Source: Phycisphaeraceae bacterium
GTDB lineage: Bacteria; Planctomycetota; Phycisphaerae; Phycisphaerales; UBA1924
Assembly: GCA_019636795.1 (NCBI GenBank)
Contig: JAHBWW010000004.1
Span: 310,001-374,000 of the forward strand
Direction: 5' to 3'
DNA length: 64,000 bases
Shown: positions 54,979 through 62,800 of the stretch, piece after piece
How positions within the stretch are numbered: position 1 is the stretch's first letter
Layout: each line of letters starts with the position of its first letter
Notes under the pieces: model-generated
Database searches by the model: none
Told to the model about the DNA's origin: nothing
The model's input: the letters and a program-made list of their open reading frames with translations, nothing else
Program-made: the position numbers and the translations under genes

Positions 54979-55311
54979 TCAAGACTCTACATACGCTTCA
55001 CACGGATCGTCCATCGCAATATCGACGCGAATAGGAATGTTGCCAATAATAGTTAAGACGCGCTCTGGCATCTGCACGAGTACATGACTAATATCGTATA
55101 GACCAATGCGTTCAGTATCAACGACTCGAACCACCCGAGCATTGGGAATGATAAGCCGCGCGCAAGGCGGATCTTTCGGCTTCATTCGAAGAGGAATGAC
55201 AAGATTATCCTGAATTTGACCAAGAGGCAGGTCATCGACTGAAAACCACATATCGTGGATCAGCCCGGACAGTCTCTTGCCCCAATCGGCATTGGCAGAG
55301 TCAGGTGGCAT
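54979..55311 (-). CDS. Putative immunity protein of Rhs cassette C
   Basis: 110 residues. The ATG at 55311 overlaps the Rhs-C stop by one base (TGATG), a sign of coupled translation. LIIPNARVVRVVDTERIGLYDI and GNIPIRVDIAMDDPCEAYVES; no recognised family. No signal peptide or membrane helix. Assigned by position. Confidence 0.6.
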   Translation of the reverse strand: MPPDSANADWGKRLSGLIHDMWFSVDDLPLGQIQDNLVIPLRMKPKDPPCARLIIPNARVVRVVDTERIGLYDISHVLVQMPERVLTIIGNIPIRVDIAMDDPCEAYVES

Positions 55312-56078
55312 CACCGACTCATCCACCAAGGATACCGAAACACTCCACCACTCCCCTTAACGCCCCGCCGCCACCAATTGATCTGGAGGTGCCAGAACTG
55401 GTGCGGACCGCCAGCGTGAGGTGGATGCACGGCACACTTTGCGTTGAACCCGGACGCTTTGCAACCGACGGCCCCCTCGAGAGCCACGCAACTCACCATC
55501 CCCATCTTTCGAGAGATATCCAGACTCGGGTCGGACGGATCATAGAGGTAGGGACTCACGTCAATATCAACGAGTCCTAAGAAAAGTGTTTCCGAGAATC
55601 CCTCGCACCAACAGAAGAACCCCTCGACAGCGCCTTGTAGCAACGCCTCCGGAACCGATTTTGGCGGTTTCTTGAAGGTGGGCGATGGCTTTCTCGGCGT
55701 TCTTGAATGCCACTCCTCACGAGGCCACCCGGTTCCGATGTCAAGGCCTTGGGGATCGACATATCGCTGCGGGTACGAGCCGCAGTATTCATACAAGTTC
55801 ATCGTCCCCGCGTCGTACTCAATCGGATCCCTGTTCAGCCATCTCCCCGTCGCTGGCTCATACACCCGGTTCCGCACATGATACTTCGAGATGAACCGGT
55901 CCCACCGGTACCCCGCGTAGCCGATGCGGTTGTCGGTTGTGCTGCGGCTCAGGTTGCCGCGACCGAGGTTCTCCCCGGCCGTGTACAGCGACGCGAACGC
56001 CACGTAGTCCGTCGAGTCCACCACGCCGTCATGGTTGAAGTCAGAAAGCAGGTCGTAGGTGCCGTTGTGCTTGTGCAT
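55311..56078 (-). CDS. Orphan Rhs protein with unique C-terminus (cassette C)
   Basis: 255 residues. Starts MHKHNGTYDLLSDFNHDGVVD, that is inside the EF-hand segment of the Rhs core, so the 5' half is lost. It keeps GYAGYRWDRFISKYHVRNRVYEPATGRWL (shown in part), then RDPIEYDAGTMNLYEYCGS. The unique part contains PSPTFKKPPKSVPEALLQGA, several cysteines and the end HAGGPHQFWHLQINWWRRG, unlike the other three. A toxin domain is inferred from the layout; no known fold. Confidence 0.68.
   Translation of the reverse strand: MHKHNGTYDLLSDFNHDGVVDSTDYVAFASLYTAGENLGRGNLSRSTTDNRIGYAGYRWDRFISKYHVRNRVYEPATGRWLNRDPIEYDAGTMNLYEYCGSYPQRYVDPQGLDIGTGWPREEWHSRTPRKPSPTFKKPPKSVPEALLQGAVEGFFCWCEGFSETLFLGLVDIDVSPYLYDPSDPSLDISRKMGMVSCVALEGAVGCKASGFNAKCAVHPPHAGGPHQFWHLQINWWRRGVKGSGGVFRYPWWMSR
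55820..56042 (-). repeat. Rhs core repeat, copy C
   Basis: About 220 bp closely similar to 57182-57424 and to the 51047-52008 core, covering the segment from the EF-hand loop to the LNRDPI block. Confidence 0.7.
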
Positions 56079-56097
56079 AAAAAATTGACGCTGCAGA

Positions 56098-56415
56098 TCA
56101 GTGCAAGGCCCACGAAACTAGAACTGCTGCAGGAAGTAGCAACAGCCAACATCCCAGCCAAACGCACGCCAATGCGCCGGCTCTCATAACACCCGCGGGA
56201 CGGATTGCCAACCATGCGGCTATGAATGCTATATCAATAACAAGTGTGCCCATATTCCATATACTAAGCATTGCAGCCTTGCCTGAATCGAAACGCAATC
56301 CATGGCGAATGGTCCACGAAAGCAACGGCCACTGCAGTCCGCTAATAATCACACTTGCGACGAGCAACAGAAGATAGGTCACGAAGCCATGCTGATTTGA
56401 GGTCGAATCGGACAT
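56098..56415 (-). CDS. Three-helix membrane protein, putative immunity of cassette D
   Basis: 105 residues with three hydrophobic stretches (FVTYLLLLVASVIISGLQWPLL, LVIDIAFIAAWLAI, ACVWLGCWLLLLPAAVLVSWAL). ATG at 56415, 28 bp after the Rhs-D stop. A membrane immunity protein would suit a toxin acting at or across the membrane (inference). Confidence 0.6.
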   Translation of the reverse strand: MSDSTSNQHGFVTYLLLLVASVIISGLQWPLLSWTIRHGLRFDSGKAAMLSIWNMGTLVIDIAFIAAWLAIRPAGVMRAGALACVWLGCWLLLLPAAVLVSWALH

Positions 56416-56443
56416 AATGGTACACCTTTACACATTGCACAGC

Positions 56444-57415
56444 CTACCAACCTCCACCCCCGCCCCCACCTCCACCGTCTTTGTGCCTTGGGAGTCGATA
56501 TGGATCCGCTGTAGGATCGATGCTCGGCCAAGGAACATACGGGGTAGCTGGCCTACCTCCAGGTTCATACAAGATGCCCGGGTGCCGAGGATCGACGAGA
56601 GGCCAAATTACCTCCCCTGGGATACTTACTGGCCCGCCGCCCGGTGAATAGTTGCGGCCTGGTGCCCTCACCGGTAAATCGATGCGATCAGCAATCTTCT
56701 GCGGATAGTCTGTGTTGCCAATGTAGCAACAATAGAACACGACCCCAGAATACTGTTGCAAGGCCTCGACCCACTCTTCCGGCCAAGTCGAGGGGTCGCC
56801 CAATCGATGCTTAACTCCGTCCTTATCTTCGAAGTACGGCCCGTCTTTAGCGTTTGCATGACAGGAAATGACGGCTACATCTGCCCCTGTCTCATTGTCC
56901 CCCAAAATTTGGAAACAGTTGTCCCACGAGCAGAACTTCTGACCAGGCATGCCCGGGATGTCGTCTGGAGCCCGTACCCATGCCTCCTTCACTTTCTTGC
57001 AGCCTTTAATGCAGTCTCTGTATGGTGCTTCTCTCGTATAGCCTGGGTAGCCACCGTGCCGACGAGCACAGTCTTTCCGACAGTCGCGTTCGTCCGAGTA
57101 AGGATCTAGTCCTAGCGGGTCTACAAGCACTAGTGGGCGAGACAAGGTGTACTCGTACAGGGATATGCTGCCCGCTTGATAGCCAATCGGATCCCTGTTC
57201 AGCCACCGGCCCGTCGCTGGCTCATACACCCGGTTCCGCACATGATACTTCGAGATGAACCGGTCCCACCGGTACCCCGCGTAGCCGATGCGGTTGTCGG
57301 TTGTGCTGCGGCTCAGGTTGCCGCGGCCGAGGTTCTCCCCGGCCGTGTACAGCGACGCGAACGCTGCGTAGTCCGTCGAATCCACAACGCCGTCATGGTT
57401 GAAGTCCACGAGCAC
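56444..57415 (-). CDS. Orphan Rhs protein with unique, protease-like C-terminus (cassette D)
   Basis: 323 residues. Begins MLVDFNHDGVVDSTDYAAF inside the EF-hand segment of the core; the homology to the other cores starts at 57424, 12 bp past the helicase stop. The core keeps GYAGYRWDRFISKYHVRNRV and LNRDPIGYQAGSISLYEY. The unique part (about residues 105-290) has ADVAVISCHANAKDG and SGVVFYCCYIGNTDYPQKIAD, then LPVRAPGRNYSPGG; His and Cys in these blocks recall clan CD/CHAT-type proteases. It ends in a Gly run and Trp. No signal peptide. Confidence 0.68.
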   Translation of the reverse strand: MLVDFNHDGVVDSTDYAAFASLYTAGENLGRGNLSRSTTDNRIGYAGYRWDRFISKYHVRNRVYEPATGRWLNRDPIGYQAGSISLYEYTLSRPLVLVDPLGLDPYSDERDCRKDCARRHGGYPGYTREAPYRDCIKGCKKVKEAWVRAPDDIPGMPGQKFCSWDNCFQILGDNETGADVAVISCHANAKDGPYFEDKDGVKHRLGDPSTWPEEWVEALQQYSGVVFYCCYIGNTDYPQKIADRIDLPVRAPGRNYSPGGGPVSIPGEVIWPLVDPRHPGILYEPGGRPATPYVPWPSIDPTADPYRLPRHKDGGGGGGGGGW

Positions 57416-57424
57416 ATGGTAGCC
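57182..57424 (-). repeat. Rhs core repeat, copy D
   Basis: About 240 bp closely similar to copy C at 55820-56042 and to the long repeats. Homology ends abruptly at 57424, 12 bp from the stop of the helicase. Confidence 0.75.
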
Positions 57425-57435
57425 TGCTTAATAGC

Positions 57436-58359
57436 CTAGCCCAGCACGGTCACCCCCACCTGATCGCGGAGGTAGTCGAATGTCGGGTCATAGAACTTCC
57501 CAGCCCGTGTCGGGTCCGATTCCTCGCCCTCGGGCACCACGATGACCATGCCTTGCCTCGCCCGCGTGAGCAGCACGCGGTACGCGTTCTTCAGGTACAG
57601 TTGCCGATCGGCTTTGTTCACCCGCTCCCATCGCTCGCCGCGGAACGAGAAGTGCCGCCACCCGCTCGGCGTGTGCCGGAAATCACCGTCCCACACCACG
57701 GCCGCCCAGTCGAGTTCGAGCCCCTGCACCTGAAACTCCGTCGCGACATCCTCGAGGTAATACGACGATCGCACATCGACGCGATCGTCGAGAAACCAGT
57801 GCACCGGGTCAACCGACACCCGCACATCGATCGCGTGCGGCTTGAGTCGCTGGGCACTCGATGACACGACCATTCCGTACCTCTCGGTTCCACGGGCCCG
57901 CGAGCGCAGCCAGTCCTTGGCCGTCCGCACGCTGCGTGTAAGCACGATGGGGTAGCGGTCGCTGATGGCTCGGTAGTACTCTCCCGCCCGGTCCGCGTCA
58001 AGATCCAGCAGGTGCTTGACGAAGCTCGACACGTGCTCGGCCCGGAAGGAACGCATGGAGACCGCCAGGTGCATTTTCGGATCAGGATGCACGCGGGCCT
58101 CGCGGCCAAGAATGTCCAGCGCGTCGCCTGCGGCGTACTCCGAATCATGCAGGTGTGGCGAGATGTGGATGTGCCAATGTGTGAAGTGCTGTCGCAAGGC
58201 GGTGAGCCACTCTGCGATTCCCGCCTCGCCGCGGTGGATTTCCTGACCGCCCCCGACCAGGCAGACCACGACAGCCCAGTCCTTGTGCCGGTCCATGCAC
58301 GAAAGCAGGAACTGCGGCTCGGACATCGCAAAGTCAGGCCGGTTCCGCTTGCGTTTCAT
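57436..58359 (-). CDS. DUF2075-type helicase, C-terminal part
   Basis: 307 residues from the ATG at 58359, in the same frame as the N-terminal part. [40 protein letters not shown] and [34 protein letters not shown] (each shown in part) are the C-terminal helicase motifs of DUF2075 proteins, ending [21 protein letters not shown]. The stop is 12 bp before the Rhs-D homology. Separately translated it would lack Walker motifs. Confidence 0.75.
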   Translation of the reverse strand: MKRKRNRPDFAMSEPQFLLSCMDRHKDWAVVVCLVGGGQEIHRGEAGIAEWLTALRQHFTHWHIHISPHLHDSEYAAGDALDILGREARVHPDPKMHLAVSMRSFRAEHVSSFVKHLLDLDADRAGEYYRAISDRYPIVLTRSVRTAKDWLRSRARGTERYGMVVSSSAQRLKPHAIDVRVSVDPVHWFLDDRVDVRSSYYLEDVATEFQVQGLELDWAAVVWDGDFRHTPSGWRHFSFRGERWERVNKADRQLYLKNAYRVLLTRARQGMVIVVPEGEESDPTRAGKFYDPTFDYLRDQVGVTVLG

Positions 58360-58371
58360 GAAGTTCGCGGT

Positions 58372-59487
58372 CTACTCAAGATTCCACGCCCGCTGGGCCT
58401 CATCGAACAGCGTGACATGCTCGATCGGCGGGCTGGCCTCGTCCACAAGGCACTCGTCGCGGAAGTTGTGGACGTTCTGGATGAACGCCTTGACCGCACT
58501 TCGAGCTTCTCCGAGTCGTCCGCGCTCTCCCCTCGCCGACTGCCGCTCGGCCTTGTCGCGCGCAAGGGCCTCGCGGAGGACCGCGACCAGCGGGCCGTTG
58601 CCCGAGAGGAACACGCTGTAGAGGCTGTCGTCGGTCTCGACGTGCTGGGTGGCGATGTTGAGCCCTACGAGCGTCTTGCCCGCGCCGGGCACGCCGGTCA
58701 CAAAGCAAATGGACTTGTGTCGTTCGTCACGCGATGCCCGGATGATTGCCGCGATCGCTTCGGAGGTCTGCGATAGATTGATCGCGCTGGCGTCGTTGCG
58801 TGAGATCGCCTCGACGCCATGACCGCCATAGAGCGCCCGCGCCGCTTCGATGATCGTGGGTGTCGGCTGGTAGCGGCCCTGTGCCCATCGCTCCGCGTCG
58901 ATGTCGGGCCCGGCTGAGTGGTCGAGCGCCGCTTGCATCGCGTCGGCCAGCCGGTCCGGGGTGGCCTGCATCGGACGGAACACGCCATCGTGGTCGCTCA
59001 TGCAGGTCAGGTCGACCAGCGCGGACGGGGCGCGCGTCGCGACGAGAATTGGCGCGATGGGTTTATCGTGGCTGGTGCTGTGGAAGTTCCGCAGGTCGAG
59101 TGCGTAATCCCACACCTGATTGCGGGCGCCGGCAGTGAACTGACTCTCTCCGACTTTGAACTCGATGACGAAGAGCACGCCCCCAGCAACAACCACGGTG
59201 TCAATCCGCTTGCCGACACGCGGGACCGCGTACTCAAACCCGATCCATGCACCCGGGAACCCGCCACCCGGGAACCCGCCACCCGGGAACCCAGCCAGCG
59301 CCATCCGCATGACTGAGACCTGCTCGATCCACGCGTCGCGCTGCGCAGTCTCGACAGCGAAGTCGCTCCCCCGCACGAGTGCGGCGAGCACTGCGGCATC
59401 GGGCGCCCGCAGAAAGTCCGCGACCGGCGCCCAGTACGCGGCTCGGCTCGCGACCAGCGGCGAATGTTTGCTGGAGTCCTCAGTCAT
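58372..59487 (-). CDS. DUF2075-type helicase, N-terminal part, ended by an in-frame amber
   Basis: 371 residues from the ATG at 59487. A nuclease-like N-terminal part (VLFVIEFKVGE, NQVWDYALDLRNFH) precedes Walker A VTGVPGAGKTLVGLNIA and Walker B VTLFDEAQRAW. At 58372-58374 a TAG replaces what is normally a codon between AWNLE and [10 protein letters not shown]; the two parts are in one frame, so this is a single-codon break. Reading through it gives a 683-residue protein typical of DUF2075. TAG is used as a normal stop elsewhere in the window (16945), so recoding is unlikely. Confidence 0.75.
   Translation of the reverse strand: MTEDSSKHSPLVASRAAYWAPVADFLRAPDAAVLAALVRGSDFAVETAQRDAWIEQVSVMRMALAGFPGGGFPGGGFPGAWIGFEYAVPRVGKRIDTVVVAGGVLFVIEFKVGESQFTAGARNQVWDYALDLRNFHSTSHDKPIAPILVATRAPSALVDLTCMSDHDGVFRPMQATPDRLADAMQAALDHSAGPDIDAERWAQGRYQPTPTIIEAARALYGGHGVEAISRNDASAINLSQTSEAIAAIIRASRDERHKSICFVTGVPGAGKTLVGLNIATQHVETDDSLYSVFLSGNGPLVAVLREALARDKAERQSARGERGRLGEARSAVKAFIQNVHNFRDECLVDEASPPIEHVTLFDEAQRAWNLE
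59250..59292 (-). repeat. Three 15-bp tandem repeats in the helicase
   Basis: CACCCGGGAACCCGC at 59250, 59265 and 59280 (last unit partial), coding GGFPG on the minus strand. Confidence 0.7.
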
Positions 59488-59562
59488 GCTCGCGGAGTCT
59501 ACCAGGCCGGGCGTTACAGCGTGGTGCGGCCAGCCCTCCCGAGTGATCCGGCCGCGCCTTTC

Positions 59563-59709
59563 ATCGATACAACCGGAACTTTCACGCATCAAATGTCCTG
59601 TTGTATCGATCAAACAGCCTCTTTGATCGATCAAACCTTCTCTTACATCGATGCAATTGAATGTTGAATCGATGCAAGCAGCCCCCGAACGCACCAAAAC
59701 TCGCCTCAG
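59563..59709. repeat. 21-bp tandem repeats with ATCGAT cores
   Basis: ATCGAT recurs at 59563, 59605, 59626, 59647 and 59668, multiples of 21 bp. Degenerate units lie at 59584 and 59689. The unit consensus begins ATCGATNCAA. A 14-bp perfect palindrome TTTGATCGATCAAA is at 59622-59635. Palindromic cores two helical turns apart suggest cooperative protein binding on one face of the DNA. Confidence 0.65.
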
Positions 59710-59830
59710 ACGACCCGAACAGAGCCTCGCAGCGAGCAACGACTCGCCCGCCCGCCCGAACACCAGTACCCGCGACCCGAACAGGCCGTGGGAGCCGTGG
59801 GAGAAGCAGGGAGCATGAGAACCACCAGAG

Positions 59831-59950
59831 GAGAGCAGGGGAGGGATCAAGAGGCGAGTGAAAAGCAGGGGAGGGATCAAGAGGTGATTGAAAAGCAGGG
59901 GAGGGCTCAAGAGGTGAGTGAAAAGAAGGGGACGGCTCATGAGGAAGAGC
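59831..59950. repeat. Four 30-bp tandem repeats
   Basis: Units GCAGGGGAGGGATCAAGAGG (first 20 bases) begin at 59835, 59865, 59895 and 59925 (last unit GAAGGG...). Confidence 0.75.
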
Positions 59951-59978
59951 GCAGATCAACGCTCGCGCCTCAGCCGAC

Positions 59979-60043
59979 GCCCAAAACCGAAGCCCAAAAC
60001 CGAAGCCAAAAGCCGAAGCCACAAGTCGAAGCCAAAAGCCGGG
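59979..60043. repeat. Five 13-bp tandem repeats
   Basis: GCCCAAAACCGAA-type units at 59979, 59992, 60005, 60018 and 60031; slight base differences. Confidence 0.75.
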
Positions 60044-60103
60044 CAGGACCAGCGGTGCGGGTCCTTTTGGTCCTTTGGCCCCGTCCCCCTACACTTGCCT
60101 CCC

Positions 60104-62020
60104 ATGACGCACACCGATAATGACGCCAACACAGGCACAGGCACAAACACAAACACAAAACCCTTCGCCCTGGCCCGCAGCACCCGCGGCGAGATCGCCC
60201 GCTGGGCCTTCATCCCGACCACACGCGAAGCGCCCGCCGACGCCGAAACCCCCAGCCACATCCTGCTCGCCCGCGCCGGCTGCATCCGCAAGGTCACCAG
60301 CGGCGTGTACGCGTTCCTGCCGCTGGGGCTGCGCGTGCTCCGCAAAATCGAGCAGATCGTCCGCGAAGAAATGAACGCCATCGGCTCGGCCGAACTGCTC
60401 CTGCCCGCGCTGATGCCCATCGAACTCTTCGCCGGCACGAAGCGCGATATCGAGTACGGCGACCTGCTCTTCACGCTCGAAGACCGCCACGGACGCAAGC
60501 AGTTCCTCGGGCCCACGCACGAGGAAGTCATCACCGAAGCCCTCGCCGCCTGCGTGCCCAGTTACAAGAGCCTGCCGATCTGCGTCTATCAGATTCAGAC
60601 CAAGTATCGCGATGAGTTCCGCCCGCGCGCCGGGCTGCTGCGCGGCCGCGAGTTCCTGATGAAAGACGCCTACTCGTTTCACGCCAGCCTCGAAGGAGCG
60701 GGGGGGCTCAATGAGACCTACGACCGGATGTACCAGGCGTACGTCAACATCTTCACCCGCTGCGGGCTCGACTTTACGGCCGTCGAAGCCGAAGCCGGAC
60801 CCATCGGCGGCTCGGCCAGCCACGAGTTCATGGTCAACTGCGCCACCGGCGAAGACACGATTCTCGTCTGTCCCGCGAGCGGCTACGCGGCCAACGTCGA
60901 AAAGTGCGAGATCGGCCAGCGTGCGGCGCCCAGCGTCGGCTTCTTCGTCGGCGAGCCGACCGGAACGCTCGAAGAAATCCACACGCCCGACTGCCCCGGC
61001 ATCGAAGACGTAGCCAAACTCATGAAGGTCAAGCCGGAAAACATGCTCAAAACTGTCGTCTTCAAAGTCGTGGCGCGCGATGACGACGAAGCGACGAAAT
61101 ATCCCGGCGAGTGGTGGGTCGTCGCGTGCGTGCGCGGCGATCATGATGTCAACGAAGGCAAGGTTCGCGACGCCTGCGGCTGCAGGATCGAACTGGCTAA
61201 TGTCGAAGAGGCAAAGGCGTTCGGCTTCGAGATCGGCTACGTCTCGCCGCGCGCGGTCGTCGGCAAGGCGCAGACGCTGCTGCTCGTTGACCCCGACGCC
61301 GCCGCAGGCTTCGATGACGCCAAAGGCAAGAGTCGCTTCTGGGTCACCGGCGGCGATCGCAAGGATTTTCACGTCAAGCACTTCAACTGGCAACGCGACC
61401 TGGGCAAGGACCCGGTCGCTGCGATGGGTAAGGAAGACTGCTTCTTTGAAGTCGCCAGCATCCGCAATGCCGTCGCCGGCGACCCCAGCCCGCGCGCCGA
61501 CGGAGCAAGACTCGAAGCACGTCGCGGCATCGAAGTCGGACACATCTTCAAACTCGGGACCAAGTATTCGACCGCGATGGGCTTCAACATCCTCGACGAG
61601 AAACAGGAACGCAGACCCGTCATCATGGGCTGCTACGGCATCGGCGTCAGCCGCACCGTCGCTGCGTGCGTCGAGATGAGTTGCGACGACAACGGCATTA
61701 TCTGGCCCGCGCCCGTCGCGCCGTATCACGTGCTCATCACGCTCATCAAGCCCGATGAACCCTCGCACTCCGCAGCCGACGCGCTCGCAGAACAACTCGC
61801 CTCGCGCGGCATGGACGTGCTCATCGACGATCGCGACGAACGGCCGGGCGTGAAGTTCAAGGACGCCGACCTGATTGGCATTCCCGTGCGCGTGACCATC
61901 GGTGCCAAGGCTCTGGCCGAAGGTAAGGTCGAGATCAAGCATCGCAAAGACACCGGCAACAACGCACTCGTCGCCGTAAGCGATGCCGCCGATGAGTGTG
62001 TGCGCCTGCTCGAAGCTTGA
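60104..62020 (+). CDS. proS: Prolyl-tRNA synthetase
   Basis: Charges tRNA-Pro with proline. 638 residues. Class II motif 2 is seen as YRDEFRPRAGLLRGREFLMKDAYSF, with GPTHEEVITE before it and GCYGIGVSRTVAACVE as motif 3. A central editing insertion (YbaK-like, about residues 290-455) marks the bacterial type. The N-terminus TGTGTNTNTKPFALARS is a low-complexity Thr/Asn stretch. I start at the ATG at 60104 (CCTCCC upstream is not a clear ribosome site); the open frame extends to 59918 through repeats and is not accepted. Confidence 0.95.
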   Translation: MTHTDNDANTGTGTNTNTKPFALARSTRGEIARWAFIPTTREAPADAETPSHILLARAGCIRKVTSGVYAFLPLGLRVLRKIEQIVREEMNAIGSAELLLPALMPIELFAGTKRDIEYGDLLFTLEDRHGRKQFLGPTHEEVITEALAACVPSYKSLPICVYQIQTKYRDEFRPRAGLLRGREFLMKDAYSFHASLEGAGGLNETYDRMYQAYVNIFTRCGLDFTAVEAEAGPIGGSASHEFMVNCATGEDTILVCPASGYAANVEKCEIGQRAAPSVGFFVGEPTGTLEEIHTPDCPGIEDVAKLMKVKPENMLKTVVFKVVARDDDEATKYPGEWWVVACVRGDHDVNEGKVRDACGCRIELANVEEAKAFGFEIGYVSPRAVVGKAQTLLLVDPDAAAGFDDAKGKSRFWVTGGDRKDFHVKHFNWQRDLGKDPVAAMGKEDCFFEVASIRNAVAGDPSPRADGARLEARRGIEVGHIFKLGTKYSTAMGFNILDEKQERRPVIMGCYGIGVSRTVAACVEMSCDDNGIIWPAPVAPYHVLITLIKPDEPSHSAADALAEQLASRGMDVLIDDRDERPGVKFKDADLIGIPVRVTIGAKALAEGKVEIKHRKDTGNNALVAVSDAADECVRLLEA

Positions 62021-62036
62021 ACCAGGAGTGGACGCA

Positions 62037-62639
62037 ATGGACGCGGCCGCGTCACACTACGCAACCCCTCTGCCCGACGACCTCATCGCCGTCTGGCGGC
62101 AGGTCTTCGAGCGCCAGCAGGCTTTTGCTGAGCATGCGATGAAGCAACTCGATGACGAGGGCTTCTTCCGCGCGCCCGGGCCGGGGATGAACTCGATCGC
62201 CATCATCGTCCAGCACATGGCCGGAAACATGCTCAGCCGCTGGACCGACTTTCTCACGACCGATGGCGAGAAACCCTCACGCGATCGCGACGCCGAGTTC
62301 ATCGCTCCTGAACCCACCAGCTCGTCACGCGCCGCGCTCATGGCCCGCTGGAACACCGGCTGGGCTGCTCTGTCTGCAACGCTCGACGCGCTCACGCCTG
62401 CAGACCTCGGCCGCATAGTGCCTATCCGCAGCGTGCCGCACCCGGTGCATGCCGCCATCGCTCGCCAACTTGACCATTACGCATACCACGTCGGGCAAAT
62501 CAACCTCATCGCGAGGCTGATAGTCGGTACGGATCGCTGGCAATGGTTCACCATCGCACCCGGAGCAACGTCCGCGTTCAATGCGAAGTTGTTCGCAGGC
62601 AAGGGCGTCCAGGCAACGCCGAGCAAGTCGAAGTCTTGA
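62037..62639 (+). CDS. DinB-like protein (DUF1572 family)
   Basis: 200-residue four-helix protein: SIAIIVQHMAGNMLSRWTDF, RWNTGWAALSATLDALTP and HPVHAAIARQLDHYAYHVGQINLIARL (shown in part). The histidines in HMAGNM and HYAYHVGQI are the usual metal ligands of DinB-type proteins, which act on small thiols. CAGGAG is eight bases before the ATG. It lies 16 bp after proS. Confidence 0.85.
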   Translation: MDAAASHYATPLPDDLIAVWRQVFERQQAFAEHAMKQLDDEGFFRAPGPGMNSIAIIVQHMAGNMLSRWTDFLTTDGEKPSRDRDAEFIAPEPTSSSRAALMARWNTGWAALSATLDALTPADLGRIVPIRSVPHPVHAAIARQLDHYAYHVGQINLIARLIVGTDRWQWFTIAPGATSAFNAKLFAGKGVQATPSKSKS

Positions 62640-62707
62640 ATGTCCTGATGCAGCACTTGTTTTCACCCATCCGTATGCCCGTCCAGGGCCTCATGTTGCT
62701 GATAGAC

Positions 62708-62721
62708 ATAATATATATTAT
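62708..62721. other. AT-only 14-bp palindrome upstream of hutH
   Basis: ATAATATATATTAT is a perfect palindrome of A and T in a GC-rich setting. It sits 80 bp before hutH and may be a promoter or operator core. A TTGCTG (62696-62701) with TATAGG 17 bases on is a weak promoter guess. Confidence 0.3.
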
Positions 62722-62800
62722 AGGACGTTATTGATCTCCGATCCGCGCCCCGCCCTTCCCGCTTGCCTCAGGGCCTCCCACGGCACACCATCTCACCACG

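Larger units (their letters stand above)
59488..60103. other. Repeat-rich intergenic region between helicase and proS
   Basis: About 615 bp with no gene that I trust. It carries the 21-bp, 30-bp and 13-bp tandem arrays listed separately. Open frames cross it on both strands, but they only reflect repeat periods that are multiples of three or GC-rich composition. Confidence 0.6.

Noticed and set aside
50129-57424. CRISPR array or integron array as explanation of the repeats
   Set aside because: The repeats are long, coding Rhs cores with unrelated genes between, not short repeats with spacers or attC-like sites, and no integrase or cas gene is seen.
58372-58374. Amber recoding (for instance pyrrolysine) in the helicase
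   Set aside because: TAG is a normal stop elsewhere in the window and no supporting insertion element or pyl gene is visible.
59918-60103. N-terminal extension of proS
   Set aside because: Basic low-complexity sequence from the repeats; homology to ProS begins after 60104.
59788-60120. Open frame through the tandem repeats before proS, with repeated Glu/Lys/Gln/Gly units
   Set aside because: It only reflects the 30-bp and 13-bp repeats, has no ribosome site and overlaps the proS start.
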